This document shows positions 1-9,259 of a stretch of DNA of 64,000 nucleotides, piece after piece. A model generated the notes under the pieces. It was not told the origin of the DNA. It worked only from the letters and a program-made list of their open reading frames with translations, and did no database searches. Numbering within the stretch: the first letter of the stretch is position 1; every line of letters begins with the position of its first letter. This DNA is from Bog-532 sp963775825 (GTDB lineage Bacteria > Actinomycetota > Actinomycetes > Streptosporangiales > Streptosporangiaceae). Position numbers and translations under genes: made by a program. The stretch lies in contig CAVZKY010000031.1 in assembly GCA_963775825.1 (NCBI GenBank), forward strand, positions 248,001-312,000. The letters run 5' to 3'.

Positions 1-184
1 AGCCGGCCGCGATGTCCGGGTCGGCATGCAGCCGCCAGTGCTCGTCGACGGCCACCGTTTCGCTGCCCCGCGTGGCGATCACCTGCGTGCCGAAGATGCC
101 GCTGGCCAGATAGGGGAACCGGGCGGCCGCCCACAACCGCGCCCCGGCCAGCCCCGGGACGTGGCCGGTGGGGCCGGCGGTCAT
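1..184 (-). CDS. vWA-like DUF2201-type protein, N-terminal fragment
   Basis: Only the first 61 residues lie in the window; the gene runs off the left edge. It begins with ATG at 184, inside the stop of the MoxR ATPase (ATGA overlap), so the two are translationally coupled. The visible motif RLWAAARFPYLASGIFG, followed by a VDEHWRLHADPDI segment, matches my recollection of the N-terminus of vWA-like putative metallopeptidases (DUF2201) that accompany MoxR ATPases. The inferred role is substrate or metal-dependent partner of the AAA+ ring. The C-terminal vWA/MIDAS part is not visible. Confidence 0.7.
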   Translation of the reverse strand, partial: MTAGPTGHVPGLAGARLWAAARFPYLASGIFGTQVIATRGSETVAVDEHWRLHADPDIAAG

Positions 185-1377
185 GTCGCCAGCAGGCCGG
201 CGTCCCGCAGGACCGGCGCGAACACGTGGATCTCCGGTGGCAGGCCGGCACCGTCGGGCCGGTGCCGGGCCAGGACCCGGGCGGCCGCCGCGGCGACGTC
301 CGGGGCTGTGGCCGCGCCGATGCCCAGCACCTGCCAGCCGGCCGCCCAGCGTTCCGCCGACGGCTGCGCGGTGACCGCGGCCGTGACGGCGGCCAGCGCC
401 GCGTAGGCCCGGTCCGCTCGGTCCGGCAGCCGGAACGCACCCGGATCGGCCAGCACCTCCTCAGGATCGGGCAGATCCATCTCCAGCAGCCAGGCCAGGA
501 ACTCAGCCCCGGGTCCGTCACCCACGCAGCCCCGGACCAGGGCCGCACGGGCCTCGTCCCCGGCTTCCGCGGCGCCCGCCGCGGCCCACAGCCGGGCGGT
601 CATCTCCCAGGTTCGCGGGCTCGGCCAGCCGCGTCCCGCAGCCGCCGGATCCGTCGGCGGCGCGCACGCCAGCGCGGGCCGGGCCCGCAGGAAGGCCGCC
701 ACCAGCCCGCGGGCCAGTATCTCCTCGGCCTCCCAGCCCCCGGTCAGCTCCGGCACCTGGGGGGCGGTCCAGCCGCCGGCCAGCCCGTCGGCCACCACCC
801 GGGGCGTGATCTCCCAGGTGAGATGACAGAGCCGGTTGGCCAGCGGCGCGGACAGGTCCCACCCGTCCGCCGCCTGCTCCGGCGGGTTGGCCGCGGCGAC
901 GACCGCCACCTCGGAGGGCAGGTCGAGATCACCCACGGCGCGTTCGAGGACCACCCGCAGCAGGGCCGCCTGCACGGCCGGTGGCGCGGTGGACAGCTCG
1001 TCCAGGAACAGCAGGCCCCGCCCGGCCGCGGCCAGCCGCTGGGCCCAGGCCGGGGGCGCGAACCGCACTCCCGCACCGGCTACGACCGGGAGGCCCGCGA
1101 AGTCGGACGGCTCGCGGATCGACGCGATCACCGTTTCACACGGCAGCCCGGCCGCGGCCGCCAGCGCCCGGATCGCCGACGTCTTGCCGGTGCCCGGTGC
1201 CCCCCACAGCAGGACGGGCACCTTCGCGGCCACCGCCACGGTGAGCGCCGCGACCGTGGGATCGGCCGCCACCGGGACCGTGGGCGCCGGCAGTCCCGGC
1301 CCGCCCAGTCCCGGCCTGCCCAGTCCCGGCATGCCGGGACCAGCGGGCCGCGCAGCCGGGTCCTCGTCCACGCTCAC
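181..1377 (-). CDS. MoxR-family AAA+ ATPase
   Basis: A 398-aa ATPase. After a low-complexity GLGRPGLGGPG leader (residues 15-30) come Walker A GAPGTGKTS (about 59-67), Walker B GLLFLDELST (about 121-130) and a sensor-1-like AAANPPEQ (about 161-168). These are typical of MoxR proteins, which act as chaperone-like remodelling ATPases with vWA partners. The start is a GTG at 1377 overlapping the upstream stop (GTGA), and its own stop overlaps the next ATG (ATGA). It is the third gene of a four-gene coupled operon. The substrate is unknown. Confidence 0.88.
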   Translation of the reverse strand: MSVDEDPAARPAGPGMPGLGRPGLGGPGLPAPTVPVAADPTVAALTVAVAAKVPVLLWGAPGTGKTSAIRALAAAAGLPCETVIASIREPSDFAGLPVVAGAGVRFAPPAWAQRLAAAGRGLLFLDELSTAPPAVQAALLRVVLERAVGDLDLPSEVAVVAAANPPEQAADGWDLSAPLANRLCHLTWEITPRVVADGLAGGWTAPQVPELTGGWEAEEILARGLVAAFLRARPALACAPPTDPAAAGRGWPSPRTWEMTARLWAAAGAAEAGDEARAALVRGCVGDGPGAEFLAWLLEMDLPDPEEVLADPGAFRLPDRADRAYAALAAVTAAVTAQPSAERWAAGWQVLGIGAATAPDVAAAAARVLARHRPDGAGLPPEIHVFAPVLRDAGLLAT

Positions 1378-2524
1378 GGTTGGCCTGCCTCTCCGCCGGA
1401 TGGCGCGGCCCGCCCGTGGCCCGCGCCAGGTGCCCAGCGATCGGTTACCTCCCAGTGTGCGCGGTCACCGGCGCAGCTGGCATCCTCGCCGGCCCGGATG
1501 TTCAGGACCACTGGGCCGCTGCCCGGTTCCCGGATGGCGAGGACCGTCGCCTCGGGCCACGCCACGCGCCGCACCGCCACGACGAGATGACCGCCCACCA
1601 CCGCCAGGCCGCCGGCCCACACGGTGGCCAGCCAGCCGGCCGGCAGGCTGGCGCGCAGACCGCTTCCGGTCGGCTCCAGGCGGCCCCAGCCGGCGCCCTC
1701 GTGCAGCCGCGCGTCCACCTGATCCGGGCTGACGCCGAGCCAGGGCGCCGCCGTGGCGGCCAGCCGCCCGGTCAGCGCCGCCTCCAGGGCCGGGCGATGG
1801 CGGGGGCGGTCGCTGGCGCGGGCGCCGCCGTCGGACCAGGCCGCCGCGACCAGCCCGGACAACAGCATCTGGAACGCCGGCCCAAGAGCGAGCAGGAGCA
1901 GCATCTCCAGCCGTTCGGCCTGGACCCGCTCTGGCTCGCCGGTTCCGTGTCCGGCAAACATGCGCGGGAACCGGCGCGACCCGGGCGGCCCCGGGCGCAC
2001 CGGTGGGTTAGGGCGCACCGGTGGGTTAGGGCGCACTGGCGGTCCAGGCTGCGGTCCAGGCGGCGTCGGCGGGCCGGGCTGCGTCGGCGATCCAGTCTGC
2101 GCCGGCGGGCCAGGTTGGGCCGGCGGTCCAGGTTGGGCCTGGCGGGGCCGGGGCGCATGGGGTGGCTGTGGATCCCGCCGCGGCGGGTGAGGCCGTACGG
2201 GCGCGCGTACTTGCTCACCGGCCTGGACCGGACGTCCTGGATGTCATCCCAGCTGATGTTGACGGTATCCGAAGGCCCGCGGGGGCCCAGCGCCAGCACG
2301 CGGAGATCGTCGGCGTGCCGGCGCCAGGCCGCGGCGACCTCGATGCAGCACGCTTTCTCCCCGCTCAGCGCCGCGAAGACGAGCTCGCCTTCGGCGTCGG
2401 GGTGGGCAGGCAGGCTGAGCCGGCCGTCCTGGAAGCGCACCGGGTGCAGGTCCGGGCCGCAGGGCACCCACGTCTCGAGTGCGGGGAAGATCTGCCACCA
2501 CGGGTCATCAGGCAGGCCGCTCAC
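1374..2524 (-). CDS. MoxR-operon uncharacterised protein, frame broken in a Pro-rich linker
   Basis: The N-terminal half starts at GTG 2524, overlapping the preceding stop (GTGA). It reads SGLPDDPWWQIFPALETW and continues to about 2160. In that frame the sequence then turns into an arginine-rich artefact. The sensible continuation lies one base back: a PGPPAQPGPP/VRPNPP linker, then a helical domain (RLEMLLLLALGPAFQMLLSG) ending at 1374. A single lost base in the G/C runs at about 2140-2155 would join both halves into a protein of roughly 380 aa. The linker holds near-identical 18-bp units at about 1999-2035. No family is recognised; operon position suggests a partner of the MoxR/vWA pair. 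If the frame break is real, two separate polypeptides are made. Confidence 0.55.
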
Positions 2525-3984
2525 GGTGACGCCCACCAGGCCAGCGGCACATGGACGCCCGCCTGGGCCGTCCGCGTCGTGACGAGCAGGGTGCAGCAGG
2601 CGGTCTCGTGACTCAGCGGCGGCACCACCCGGAGCTCGAGCATGGTCTCCCCGTCGCCGAATCCCTGCCCCCAATGGCGCTGCACGGCCACATGCCAGTG
2701 CCCGGCCTCATCCCGGAGCCACCAGCCGAAGGCGGGGTAGGCGGCCGGCCCGCGCCAGGCCGGCAGCGCCTGCGGCAGGTCGCGGCCGAACACGTGCAGG
2801 AAGGTATGGCCGCGCATGGTGTGCAGGCCGGTCAGCGCGATCCGGGCCCCGTCCAGTTCGGGCAGCAGCACGGCCACGGCGGCGGTGCCGTCCCGGACCG
2901 CCGGGCGGTGCCGGCGCCCATAGCAGGCCAGGACGCTCAGCCATGGTTCGGGCAGCCGGGCGGCGGGCGGGGCCGGGATCCTGTGATCGTCGATGCCGAG
3001 CCGCTCGCACACGGTGGCCAGGTAGCCGGGTACGGCGCTGAAGGGCGACAGCGTGCCCGCAGCCTCCAGCGCGGCCACCATGTCTGCTGCCCCGTCGGCG
3101 GTTTGCTGGGCCACCCCGGGTAGCTCAGCCGCCACGGCCAGGATGTGCTGGGCCACGTTCTCCAGCAGCTTCTCGGCCGCCGGGGCCGCCTGGGGCTCGA
3201 CCGGTGCGTCACAGGGCCTGGCGGGGCGGGTGAGGTCGATCCGGGCGCTGGCGCCCGTGGCGCCGGACATCTCCAGCCAGCAGGCCCCGGCGGGCGGCAC
3301 AGGCCGGATCTCCAGGTGACCCGACCAGTCCGGCCGCATCAGGCCGCCGTGGGAGTACACCTGGTAGCTCGTACCGCGGTCGTCGGTGGCGCTCACCCCT
3401 TCGAATGGCGGGAGGGGTGATGGCCGCGGGAATGAACGCGCTCCGCGGCCGAAGGGGCGGTATCTGGCCACCGCCGGGATGGCCGCCTGGGTCCCGGTGA
3501 CCAGCAGCGACATCAGGTAAAGCTCGCCGCTGCCGGCCTCGTTGCGGAAAGGCAGCATCCGGCCGATAGGTATCAGGCGGGGCGGCCCGCAGGCCGGTGC
3601 CACTGCCGGGCCGCCCGCTGGTGGCGCCACGGGCCCGGCTGCCAATGCCCCGGCCGGCCTGGCTGGCCCTGTTGCCGCCACGGGCCCGGCCACCGGGCCC
3701 GGAGCCCCAGCCTGGCGCTGGAACGCCGGCGCCGAGTTGATGGCTGGCAGGTGCCGGACCGCCAGCGCGGCCTGAAGCTCGTCCAGCAGCACGTCGGCCT
3801 GGCCGGCGTCCACGGCGCCGACCGCGATCAGGGCAGCGGCCGCCCACTGGAACCGGCGGACGCACCCGGCGAAGACGTCGTGCGGGTGGACCTCACCACT
3901 GGTGTCGCTGGGCAGGGTCCTGGCGTGCCGCAACGCCGCTTCGGCGACCAGCCGGAGGTGGCGTTCGGCACGCTGTCGGTCCAT
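2521..3984 (-). CDS. MoxR-operon uncharacterised 487-aa protein
   Basis: First gene of the operon, ATG at 3984. Residues 1-75 look alpha-helical (RAERHLRLVAEAALRHAR). An Ala/Pro/Gly-rich stretch follows (about 90-140), then a beta-rich part with several Trp and Tyr residues (YQVYSHGGLMRPDWSG, FGWWLRDEAGHWHVAVQRHW). No signal peptide or membrane segment is seen. The stop overlaps the GTG of the next gene. I do not recognise the family. The neighbours suggest it belongs to a MoxR-based protein-remodelling module. Confidence 0.75.
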   Translation of the reverse strand: MDRQRAERHLRLVAEAALRHARTLPSDTSGEVHPHDVFAGCVRRFQWAAAALIAVGAVDAGQADVLLDELQAALAVRHLPAINSAPAFQRQAGAPGPVAGPVAATGPARPAGALAAGPVAPPAGGPAVAPACGPPRLIPIGRMLPFRNEAGSGELYLMSLLVTGTQAAIPAVARYRPFGRGARSFPRPSPLPPFEGVSATDDRGTSYQVYSHGGLMRPDWSGHLEIRPVPPAGACWLEMSGATGASARIDLTRPARPCDAPVEPQAAPAAEKLLENVAQHILAVAAELPGVAQQTADGAADMVAALEAAGTLSPFSAVPGYLATVCERLGIDDHRIPAPPAARLPEPWLSVLACYGRRHRPAVRDGTAAVAVLLPELDGARIALTGLHTMRGHTFLHVFGRDLPQALPAWRGPAAYPAFGWWLRDEAGHWHVAVQRHWGQGFGDGETMLELRVVPPLSHETACCTLLVTTRTAQAGVHVPLAWWASP

Positions 3985-4174
3985 GCCTCCACGGTCTCAC
4001 CAACGTCACTCGGCCGCGAGATGATAAGGGCCCGAGACGACAAGGGCGGCGCCGTGAGCTGATAACACCGGGGTTCGCCAGCTGCCAAGCGCCGGGGAAT
4101 GCCGCCCAATGGGCAGCGGCCGGGCCCGGCGGGGATGGGATGCGCCGGGCCCGGCCCGCTGGCCGCCGGCGGAA

Positions 4175-4447
4175 CTATGACGCGTCCCATCCCCCCGGCG
4201 GTTCCCCCAGGAGCGCATCAATTTCCCCGTCGTCCCAGCCGGGCGCTGGCCGCAGGTCGTCCTCCGGAGCGCCCGCCCAGGTGCCCGGCAGCGGGAGTTC
4301 CAGGTCCTGCAGGCGCGGCGGTGGGGGGCGGCGGGCGCCGCTCGCCGTCCACGGCGACGAAGGATGGCCGGGCGGAAGCTTTTCCAGCTCCGCCCGCATC
4401 CCCGCGTCGGTGAGCCTGGCGGGCCATTGCTGCGGCTGAGACGTCAT
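4175..4447 (-). CDS. small hypothetical protein (about 90 aa)
   Basis: A short frame starting ATG at 4447 (MTSQPQQWPARLTDAGM) and ending GEPPGGWDAS. It is Pro-, Trp- and acid-rich with no membrane segment or cysteine motif. It is preferred over the longer frame starting at 4681 because the upstream part reads as arginine-rich noise. It lies 127 bp after the CBS-protein gene on the same strand. No function can be assigned. Confidence 0.4.
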   Translation of the reverse strand: MTSQPQQWPARLTDAGMRAELEKLPPGHPSSPWTASGARRPPPPRLQDLELPLPGTWAGAPEDDLRPAPGWDDGEIDALLGEPPGGWDAS

Positions 4448-4574
4448 GCCGGCCCTACCGCCTTCCCCGCGACCAGCGGCGTGGTCGCTGTGCGCAGTGC
4501 CATTGGCGAGAACCGAATGCATCGGCAGGGCGGGCGGCAGGCGCCGGAATTCACGTCCGGCACGAAACGCGGGG

Positions 4575-5024
4575 TCAGCGGGACGCGCCCGCCACGTTCT
4601 GGCCGGCCGGGTGCCGCTTGTCGTCCGCCACCCGCCCCGGAGCTCGAACGGCCGTACCCGACCAGCAGCGGACGATGTCACGCATGGACAGCAGCCCGGT
4701 CACTTCGCTTCCCTCGACCACGACCAGGTGCCGGAAGCCGCCCTTGACCATGGCCGCCGCCGCATGTTCCAGGGTCCAGCGCGGCGCGGCGAAAACCAGG
4801 TCCGACGTGCAGTGCTGCGCGGCCATTTCGGTGTCCGGGTCCTGCCCGGCGCCGATGGAGTCGAGTACGTCGCGCTCGGTGAGAATACCGACCCCGTCGC
4901 CGTCCGGGTCCACCACCACGGCGGCCCCCACGTGCCGCGCTGACATCATCCGGGCCGCATCGCGCAGTGTATGCGTCGGCCCGATGCTCAGGACCACGCT
5001 GGACATGCCGTCTTGTACGTTCAT
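4575..5024 (-). CDS. CBS-domain pair protein
   Basis: A 149-aa protein of two CBS repeats. The first has DAARMMSARHVGAAVVVD followed by GILTERDVL; the second has HAAAAMVKGGFRHLVVVE followed by GLLSMRDIV. Stand-alone CBS pairs usually bind adenine nucleotides and act as small regulatory sensors; the partner here is unknown. ATG at 5024. The last ~20 residues are basic and disordered. Confidence 0.85.
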   Translation of the reverse strand: MNVQDGMSSVVLSIGPTHTLRDAARMMSARHVGAAVVVDPDGDGVGILTERDVLDSIGAGQDPDTEMAAQHCTSDLVFAAPRWTLEHAAAAMVKGGFRHLVVVEGSEVTGLLSMRDIVRCWSGTAVRAPGRVADDKRHPAGQNVAGASR

Positions 5025-5171
5025 CGTCGATCACCCTGGATGCTTGCGGGACGCGGCGGCACTTTGTGAACTTGTGACCGCCATTTGGAACAGCATCGGC
5101 GAAAAGCCGGGCCAGGGCAAGACCCACGCCCAAGACATCCGCAAGGCTGACCGTCTGCGGCGCTTGGCCTG

Positions 5172-5222
5172 TTCAGGGGAGCTTTTACCCTTTGAGTTCA
5201 GGGGCAGCTTTTACCCTTTGAG
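5172..5222. repeat. 25/26-bp tandem duplication at the hisN 3' end
   Basis: Two near-identical copies of TTCAGGGG(C)AGCTTTTACCC followed by TTTGAG lie head to tail at 5172-5196 and 5197-5222. The right copy carries the last codons and TAA stop of the downstream minus-strand phosphatase gene, so the left copy is a duplicated 3' end. Confidence 0.7.
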
Positions 5223-5993
5223 CCGGGCCAGGACCTCGTCGTGCAGATGGCCGTTGGTGCAGACGATGCTGCCGCCCTCGGGAGTCCGCGCCCCGCTGAT
5301 GTCGCTGAAGCGGCCGCCTGCCTCCTCCACGATGACCTGCAGGGCGGCGATGTCCCAGAGCGAGACCTCAGGTTCGAGGGACACGTCGACCGCGCCCTCG
5401 GCCACCAGGACGTGCGACCAGAAGTCCCCGTAGGCGCGGCTCCGCCAGGCCGCGCGGGTCAGGCCGAGGAAACCGTCGAGCTTTCCGCGCTCCTCCCAGC
5501 CGCCCAGGCTCGAGTAGGACACCGACGCGTCGTTCAGGCTGGTGACACCCGATACCGTGCAGCGGGTGGCCTTGGTCAGGCCCCGGCCCGTCCACGCGCC
5601 GCCCCCCGCCGCCGCCCACCAGCGCCGGCCGAGGGCCGGGGCGGACACCACGCCGACGACGACCTCGTCGCGGTCCATGAGGCCGATCAGGGTCGCCCAG
5701 ACCGGGACCCCGCGGACGTAGTTCTTGGTCCCGTCGATGGGGTCGATCACCCAGCAGCGCGGGCCGTACCCGCTCCGGCCGAATTCCTCGCCGAGCACGG
5801 CGTCGCGGGGCCTCGCCCGGCGCAGCACGTTACGCAGCGAGTCCTCCGCCGCGCGATCGGCATCGGTGACCGGGGTCAGGTCAGGCTTCGTCTCGACCTG
5901 AAGGTTGAGCGCGCGGAAGCGCCGGCTGGTGATGTCATCGGCCGCGTCGGCGAGGACATGCGCGAATCGCAGGTCATCGTCATAACGTGCCAC
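5211..5993 (-). CDS. hisN: histidinol-phosphatase / inositol-monophosphatase family enzyme
   Basis: A 260-aa Mg-dependent phosphatase of the inositol monophosphatase fold. Metal-site motifs are visible: LGEEFG, then WVIDPIDGTKNYVRG, and a C-terminal SLWDIAALQVIVEEAGGR. Length and motifs match actinobacterial HisN-type histidinol-phosphatases, which dephosphorylate histidinol phosphate, although IMPase-like activity cannot be excluded. The start is set at GTG 5993 (reading ARYDDDLRFAHVLAD); the frame further upstream is antisense to another gene and does not look coding. Confidence 0.85.
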   Translation of the reverse strand: MARYDDDLRFAHVLADAADDITSRRFRALNLQVETKPDLTPVTDADRAAEDSLRNVLRRARPRDAVLGEEFGRSGYGPRCWVIDPIDGTKNYVRGVPVWATLIGLMDRDEVVVGVVSAPALGRRWWAAAGGGAWTGRGLTKATRCTVSGVTSLNDASVSYSSLGGWEERGKLDGFLGLTRAAWRSRAYGDFWSHVLVAEGAVDVSLEPEVSLWDIAALQVIVEEAGGRFSDISGARTPEGGSIVCTNGHLHDEVLARLKG

Positions 5994-6068
5994 CCGCGAA
6001 ACGGTACCGTGCCGGCGAGTCCAGTGACCAGGAGAGCGCCGGCGCGGCGGGGCGGGCACACTAGCAGT

Positions 6069-6409
6069 ATGGGCGATATCAGCCTCAGCAAGCCGGCGGA
6101 GTCGGCGAGGCGTGCCGTCGCCGGGCGACTGGACCGCGAGGAGCAGCTCAAGCCGTTCGTCCGTGACGGCCGGATCATCGCGATGCCCGTCCGGCCCGCG
6201 AAGCGGCGGGCTGCTGCTCGACTGCGTGGCGCAGGCATTCGAGCCCGGGCTCCGCTTTCCCGAGGCCGCGGTGGACGATGTTCCTGAAGGTGCTGTGCGA
6301 CGACCACGCCACCCTGCGCCGGTATCTCGTGGACGAGGGATTCCTGTCCCGGCAGGCCGGCGTCTACTGGCGCAGCGGCGGGACGGTCGACGTCGAGCCT
6401 GACCACTAG
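6069..6409 (+). pseudogene. DUF2087 protein with two frame breaks
   Basis: Starts ATG 6069 and reads LKPFVRDGRIIAMPVRPAK. It slips +1 near 6207 into LLLDCVAQAFEPGLRFPEA, then slips +1 again near 6276 into LKVLCDDHATLRRYLVDEG and RQAGVYWRSGG, ending TAG 6407-6409. Together these make one complete DUF2087 domain (roughly 110 aa), a small domain of probable nucleic-acid or regulatory role. Each slip corresponds to one extra base, so either sequencing error or a young pseudogene is possible. Confidence 0.75.
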
Positions 6410-6588
6410 GTGTACTTCCGCATGCCGATCGTGCGGAGCGGCTGCGCAGTCTCATTGGCAGGCTCTCGCTCATTGGCCGGCTCTCGCCTGCTGACCGCAC
6501 GCGGCTGCTGGGCATCGCGGGCGTACTCGACCAGATTGTTCAGCTCGCCAGCGAGCAAGACGAAAAACCTGATGAAAGGACCCGGGAC
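6410..6588 (+). other. open segment upstream of the epoxide hydrolase remnant
   Basis: The frame of the following gene stays open back to about 6410 but has no start codon. It reads LSPADRTRLLGIAGVLDQIV, with an 18-bp tandem duplication coding SLIGRL twice (about 6459-6494). It could be the C-terminus of a lost regulator gene or chance coding. Confidence 0.3.
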
Positions 6589-7091
6589 GTGCGCACAAGC
6601 GTGAATGCACTGTCGCCCACGCCGATCGCCGTTGAGGAGCGGGTTCTCGAGGATCTGCGGTCGCGGCTGCGGGCCGCGATCTGGCCGGAAGATGACGGGA
6701 ACGAGGACGGGCGGTACGGCGTCCCCAGGGCCTTGCTCCAGGAGCTGGCGCAGTACTGGGCCGAGGAGTACGACTGGCGAGCCGCCGAGCGAGCGATGAA
6801 TGCCTACGAGCACTACCTGGTTGATGTGTCTGGCCCTCCCATGACCGGACGCCGGTCATCGAGGCACCGACCGGGATCACGTTCGTCGACTACGAGAACC
6901 CCCCGGGAATCAACAGCCCGGGAGAGCGTATCGAGTCGTTTCTGGCCAGCGACCGCGCCGCCTGGTACAACCACGTCAACATCGCCGCCCACCCCCACGG
7001 CGGCCACTTCATCCCCTGGGAGATCCCGGAACAATGGACCACCAACCTGGTCCAGACCTTCAAGTCCCAGCTCGCCCCGCCACCAGCGTGA
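6589..7091 (+). pseudogene. epoxide hydrolase remnant with internal deletion
   Basis: The N-terminus matches the epoxide-hydrolase N-terminal domain: LEDLRSRLRAAIWPEDDG, YGVPRALLQELAQYWAEEYD, WRAAERAMNAYEHYLVDV. After about 6830 the frame changes and only the extreme C-terminus remains: TPVIEAPTGITFVDYENPPG, then HPHGGHFIPWEIPEQWT, ending TGA 7089-7091. The whole alpha/beta-hydrolase core with nucleophile and acid is missing; only the HGGHF histidine region is left. A full enzyme is about 370-400 aa and this retains about 160, so it is a true deletion pseudogene. Confidence 0.8.
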
Positions 7092-7139
7092 ACACCACCC
7101 ACTCCCGCGCACCGCCGACCCCCGAAGGCGGACGGCGGC

Positions 7140-8154
7140 TCAGGGCGCTTCTGCGCCTTCGCGGCTGCGGAGCAGGCGGCGCAGCGAGTCGAGCCGTGCC
7201 TGCGCGCCGTGCTCCCGGGCCCACTCGTCCAGTCCGCACTCCGCCCCGAGGTGGTCGTCGCCGGGCGGGCAGCCGGCCGCGGGCCCGGCGAGATCGGGAA
7301 AGGCCGCCAGCACGCGCTGCGGGGTCACGTGCCCCAGGCCGAAGCCGCGCACCCCGGGGGTGTCGATGATCCAGCCGCCCTCCGGCAGCGCGAGGGCGAT
7401 CGCCGAGGACGAGGTGTGCCGGCCCCGGCCGGTCACCGCGTTCACGATCCCGACCGCCCGGTCCGCGTCCGGGACCAGGGCGTTGACCAGTGTGGACTTG
7501 CCCACCCCGGACTGGCCTATGAGCACGCTGATCCGCCCGGCCAGCGCCGCGCGCAGCGGGCCGATCTGCTCGCCGGTGAGCGGCCGCCCGGTGACCACGC
7601 AGGTCACCCCCAGCGGCTCGTACACGTCGAAGGATCTCGCCCGGCGAGGCGAGGTCGGCCTTGGTCAGGCACAGCAGCGGGGTGATGCCCGCGTCGTAGG
7701 CCGCGACCAGGCACCGGTCGATGAACCGGAGCCGGGGTTCCGGCTGGGCCAGCGCACAGACGATCACCAGCTGCTCGGCGTTGGCGACGACGACCCGCTC
7801 CACCGGGTCGGTGTCGTCGGGCGAGCGGCGCAGCGCCGAGCTGCGGGGCCGGACACGGACGATGCGCGCCAGCGTGCCCTCCTCCCCGGAGGTGTCGCCG
7901 GCCAGCATCACCCGGTCGCCGACGACCACGCTGCGGTGGCCCAGCTCGCGGGCCTTCATCGCGGTGATCGGCTGGCCCTCGATCAGGGTCCCGTACCGGC
8001 CCCGGTCGGTGCTGATCACGAACCCCTCCGACGCGTCGGCATGGGCCGCGCGCCGGGTGCGGGGCCGGGTGCCGCGGCCCGGGCGTACCCGCACGTCGTC
8101 CTCGTCGAGATCGCGGCGGCTCAGGGTCCCGGCTCCTGCCCGGGCGTGTCGCAT
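7140..8154 (-). CDS. rsgA: ribosome small-subunit GTPase RsgA (one frame break)
   Basis: A circularly permuted GTPase that helps 30S maturation. The N-terminal OB-fold segment (GYGTLIEGQPI region, VVVGDRVMLAGD) is followed by the G4 motif LCLTKADL. After a break near 7630 the second frame gives VYEPLGVTCVVTGRPL, the P-loop GQSGVGKSTLVNAL, the switch G3 DTPGVRGFGL and the C-terminal zinc region GDDHLGAECGLDEW. Both halves match RsgA colinearly, so a single-base error or lesion separates them. It is divergent from the SRAP gene. An intact copy is expected for normal growth, although rsgA is usually not strictly essential. Confidence 0.85.
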
Positions 8155-8399
8155 CGCATACCGTGAGCGTAACGCTGGACGGCTGCCCGCTCCTGGCCCG
8201 AGGCGGCCCAGGCTGGCGGACCGGCCCGGCCCGGCTGGCCAGCGGGGCGGGAACGGCGGCTTCCCGCTGCGGCAACCGGGTTTTCGGCGGGCGTTCCGTA
8301 CCGCGAAACCGGCTTGTAGTTTGGGATCAGCCCAGAACGGTTATGAAACCGCTCATTCCGCATTTGGTGAGTTACCGATTACGCATTGGGATATGAGGC

Positions 8400-9259
8400 A
8401 TGTGCGGCCGTTTGTTTCCGCGCGCGAGCGCCAGGAGCTGATCGATGAGTTCCTGGTGGAACGCGACGAGGTGACCAGCGATGTCGCCGCTGATTACAAC
8501 GTGGCCCCGACCGATCCGATTTTCGCGGTGCTGTCCCGGCGCCCGCGGGAAAGCCCGGAGTCTCCGCAGTCTCCGCCGTTTCGGGGGTCCGCGGAGTCTC
8601 CGCCCGTCCGTGAGCTGCGCCTGGTCCGCTGGGGGCTCGTGCCGTCGTGGGCCAAGGACCCGTCGCGCGGGGCGCGGCTCATCAACGCGCGGGCCGAGAC
8701 CATCGCGGTCAAGCCCTCGTTCCGCAGCGCCTTCGCCCGCCGGCGGTGCCTCATTCCCGCCGATGGCTACTACGAGTGGCGGCCGCTCGGCGGCCGTGAG
8801 CACGGGCGCCCCCGCAAGCAGCCGTACTACCTTCACCGGGCCGACGGCCAGGGCATGGCCTTCGCGGGGATCTACGAACTGTGGCGCGACCGGGCGCTGC
8901 CGGACGACCATCCCCAGGCCCGGCTGTGGACCGCCGCGATCATCACCACTCGGGCCACCGACGATGTGGGCTGGGTGCACGACCGGATGCCGATGGTGGT
9001 CAGCCCGGCCCGGTGGGCCGACTGGCTGGAACCCGCGGCTGGTGACGCGGACAGCCTGCTCCGGTCGATCACCCCGGCCACGTCCGAGCGCCTGGCGACG
9101 CGGCCGGTGTCGACCGCCGTCAACTCGGTGGCCGCCGACGGGCCAGAGCTTCTCACCCCGCTGCCGGAGAGTGCGGCCGAGGCTGTGCCCGATGAGGCGG
9201 GACAGCCCCGTCGGGGCACGGGCGGACAGGAGGCAATGCTGCCGTGGATACCGCAGTGA
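8400..9259 (+). CDS. SRAP-domain protein (YedK/HMCES family), frame broken after Cys2
   Basis: SRAP proteins crosslink to abasic sites in ssDNA through the N-terminal Cys2. The body is well conserved: SARERQELIDEF, YNVAPTD, LVRWGLVPSWAKD, INARAETI, RRCLIPADGYYEW, and a C-terminal DRMPMVVSP. The expected start ATG TGC GGC (8400-8408, Met-Cys-Gly) is present, but one base is missing at 8409-8410 and the body is in another frame. The body frame has its own ATG at 8393, which would give MRHVRPFVS and lack Cys2. The last 16 bp overlap the next gene. Confidence 0.85.
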
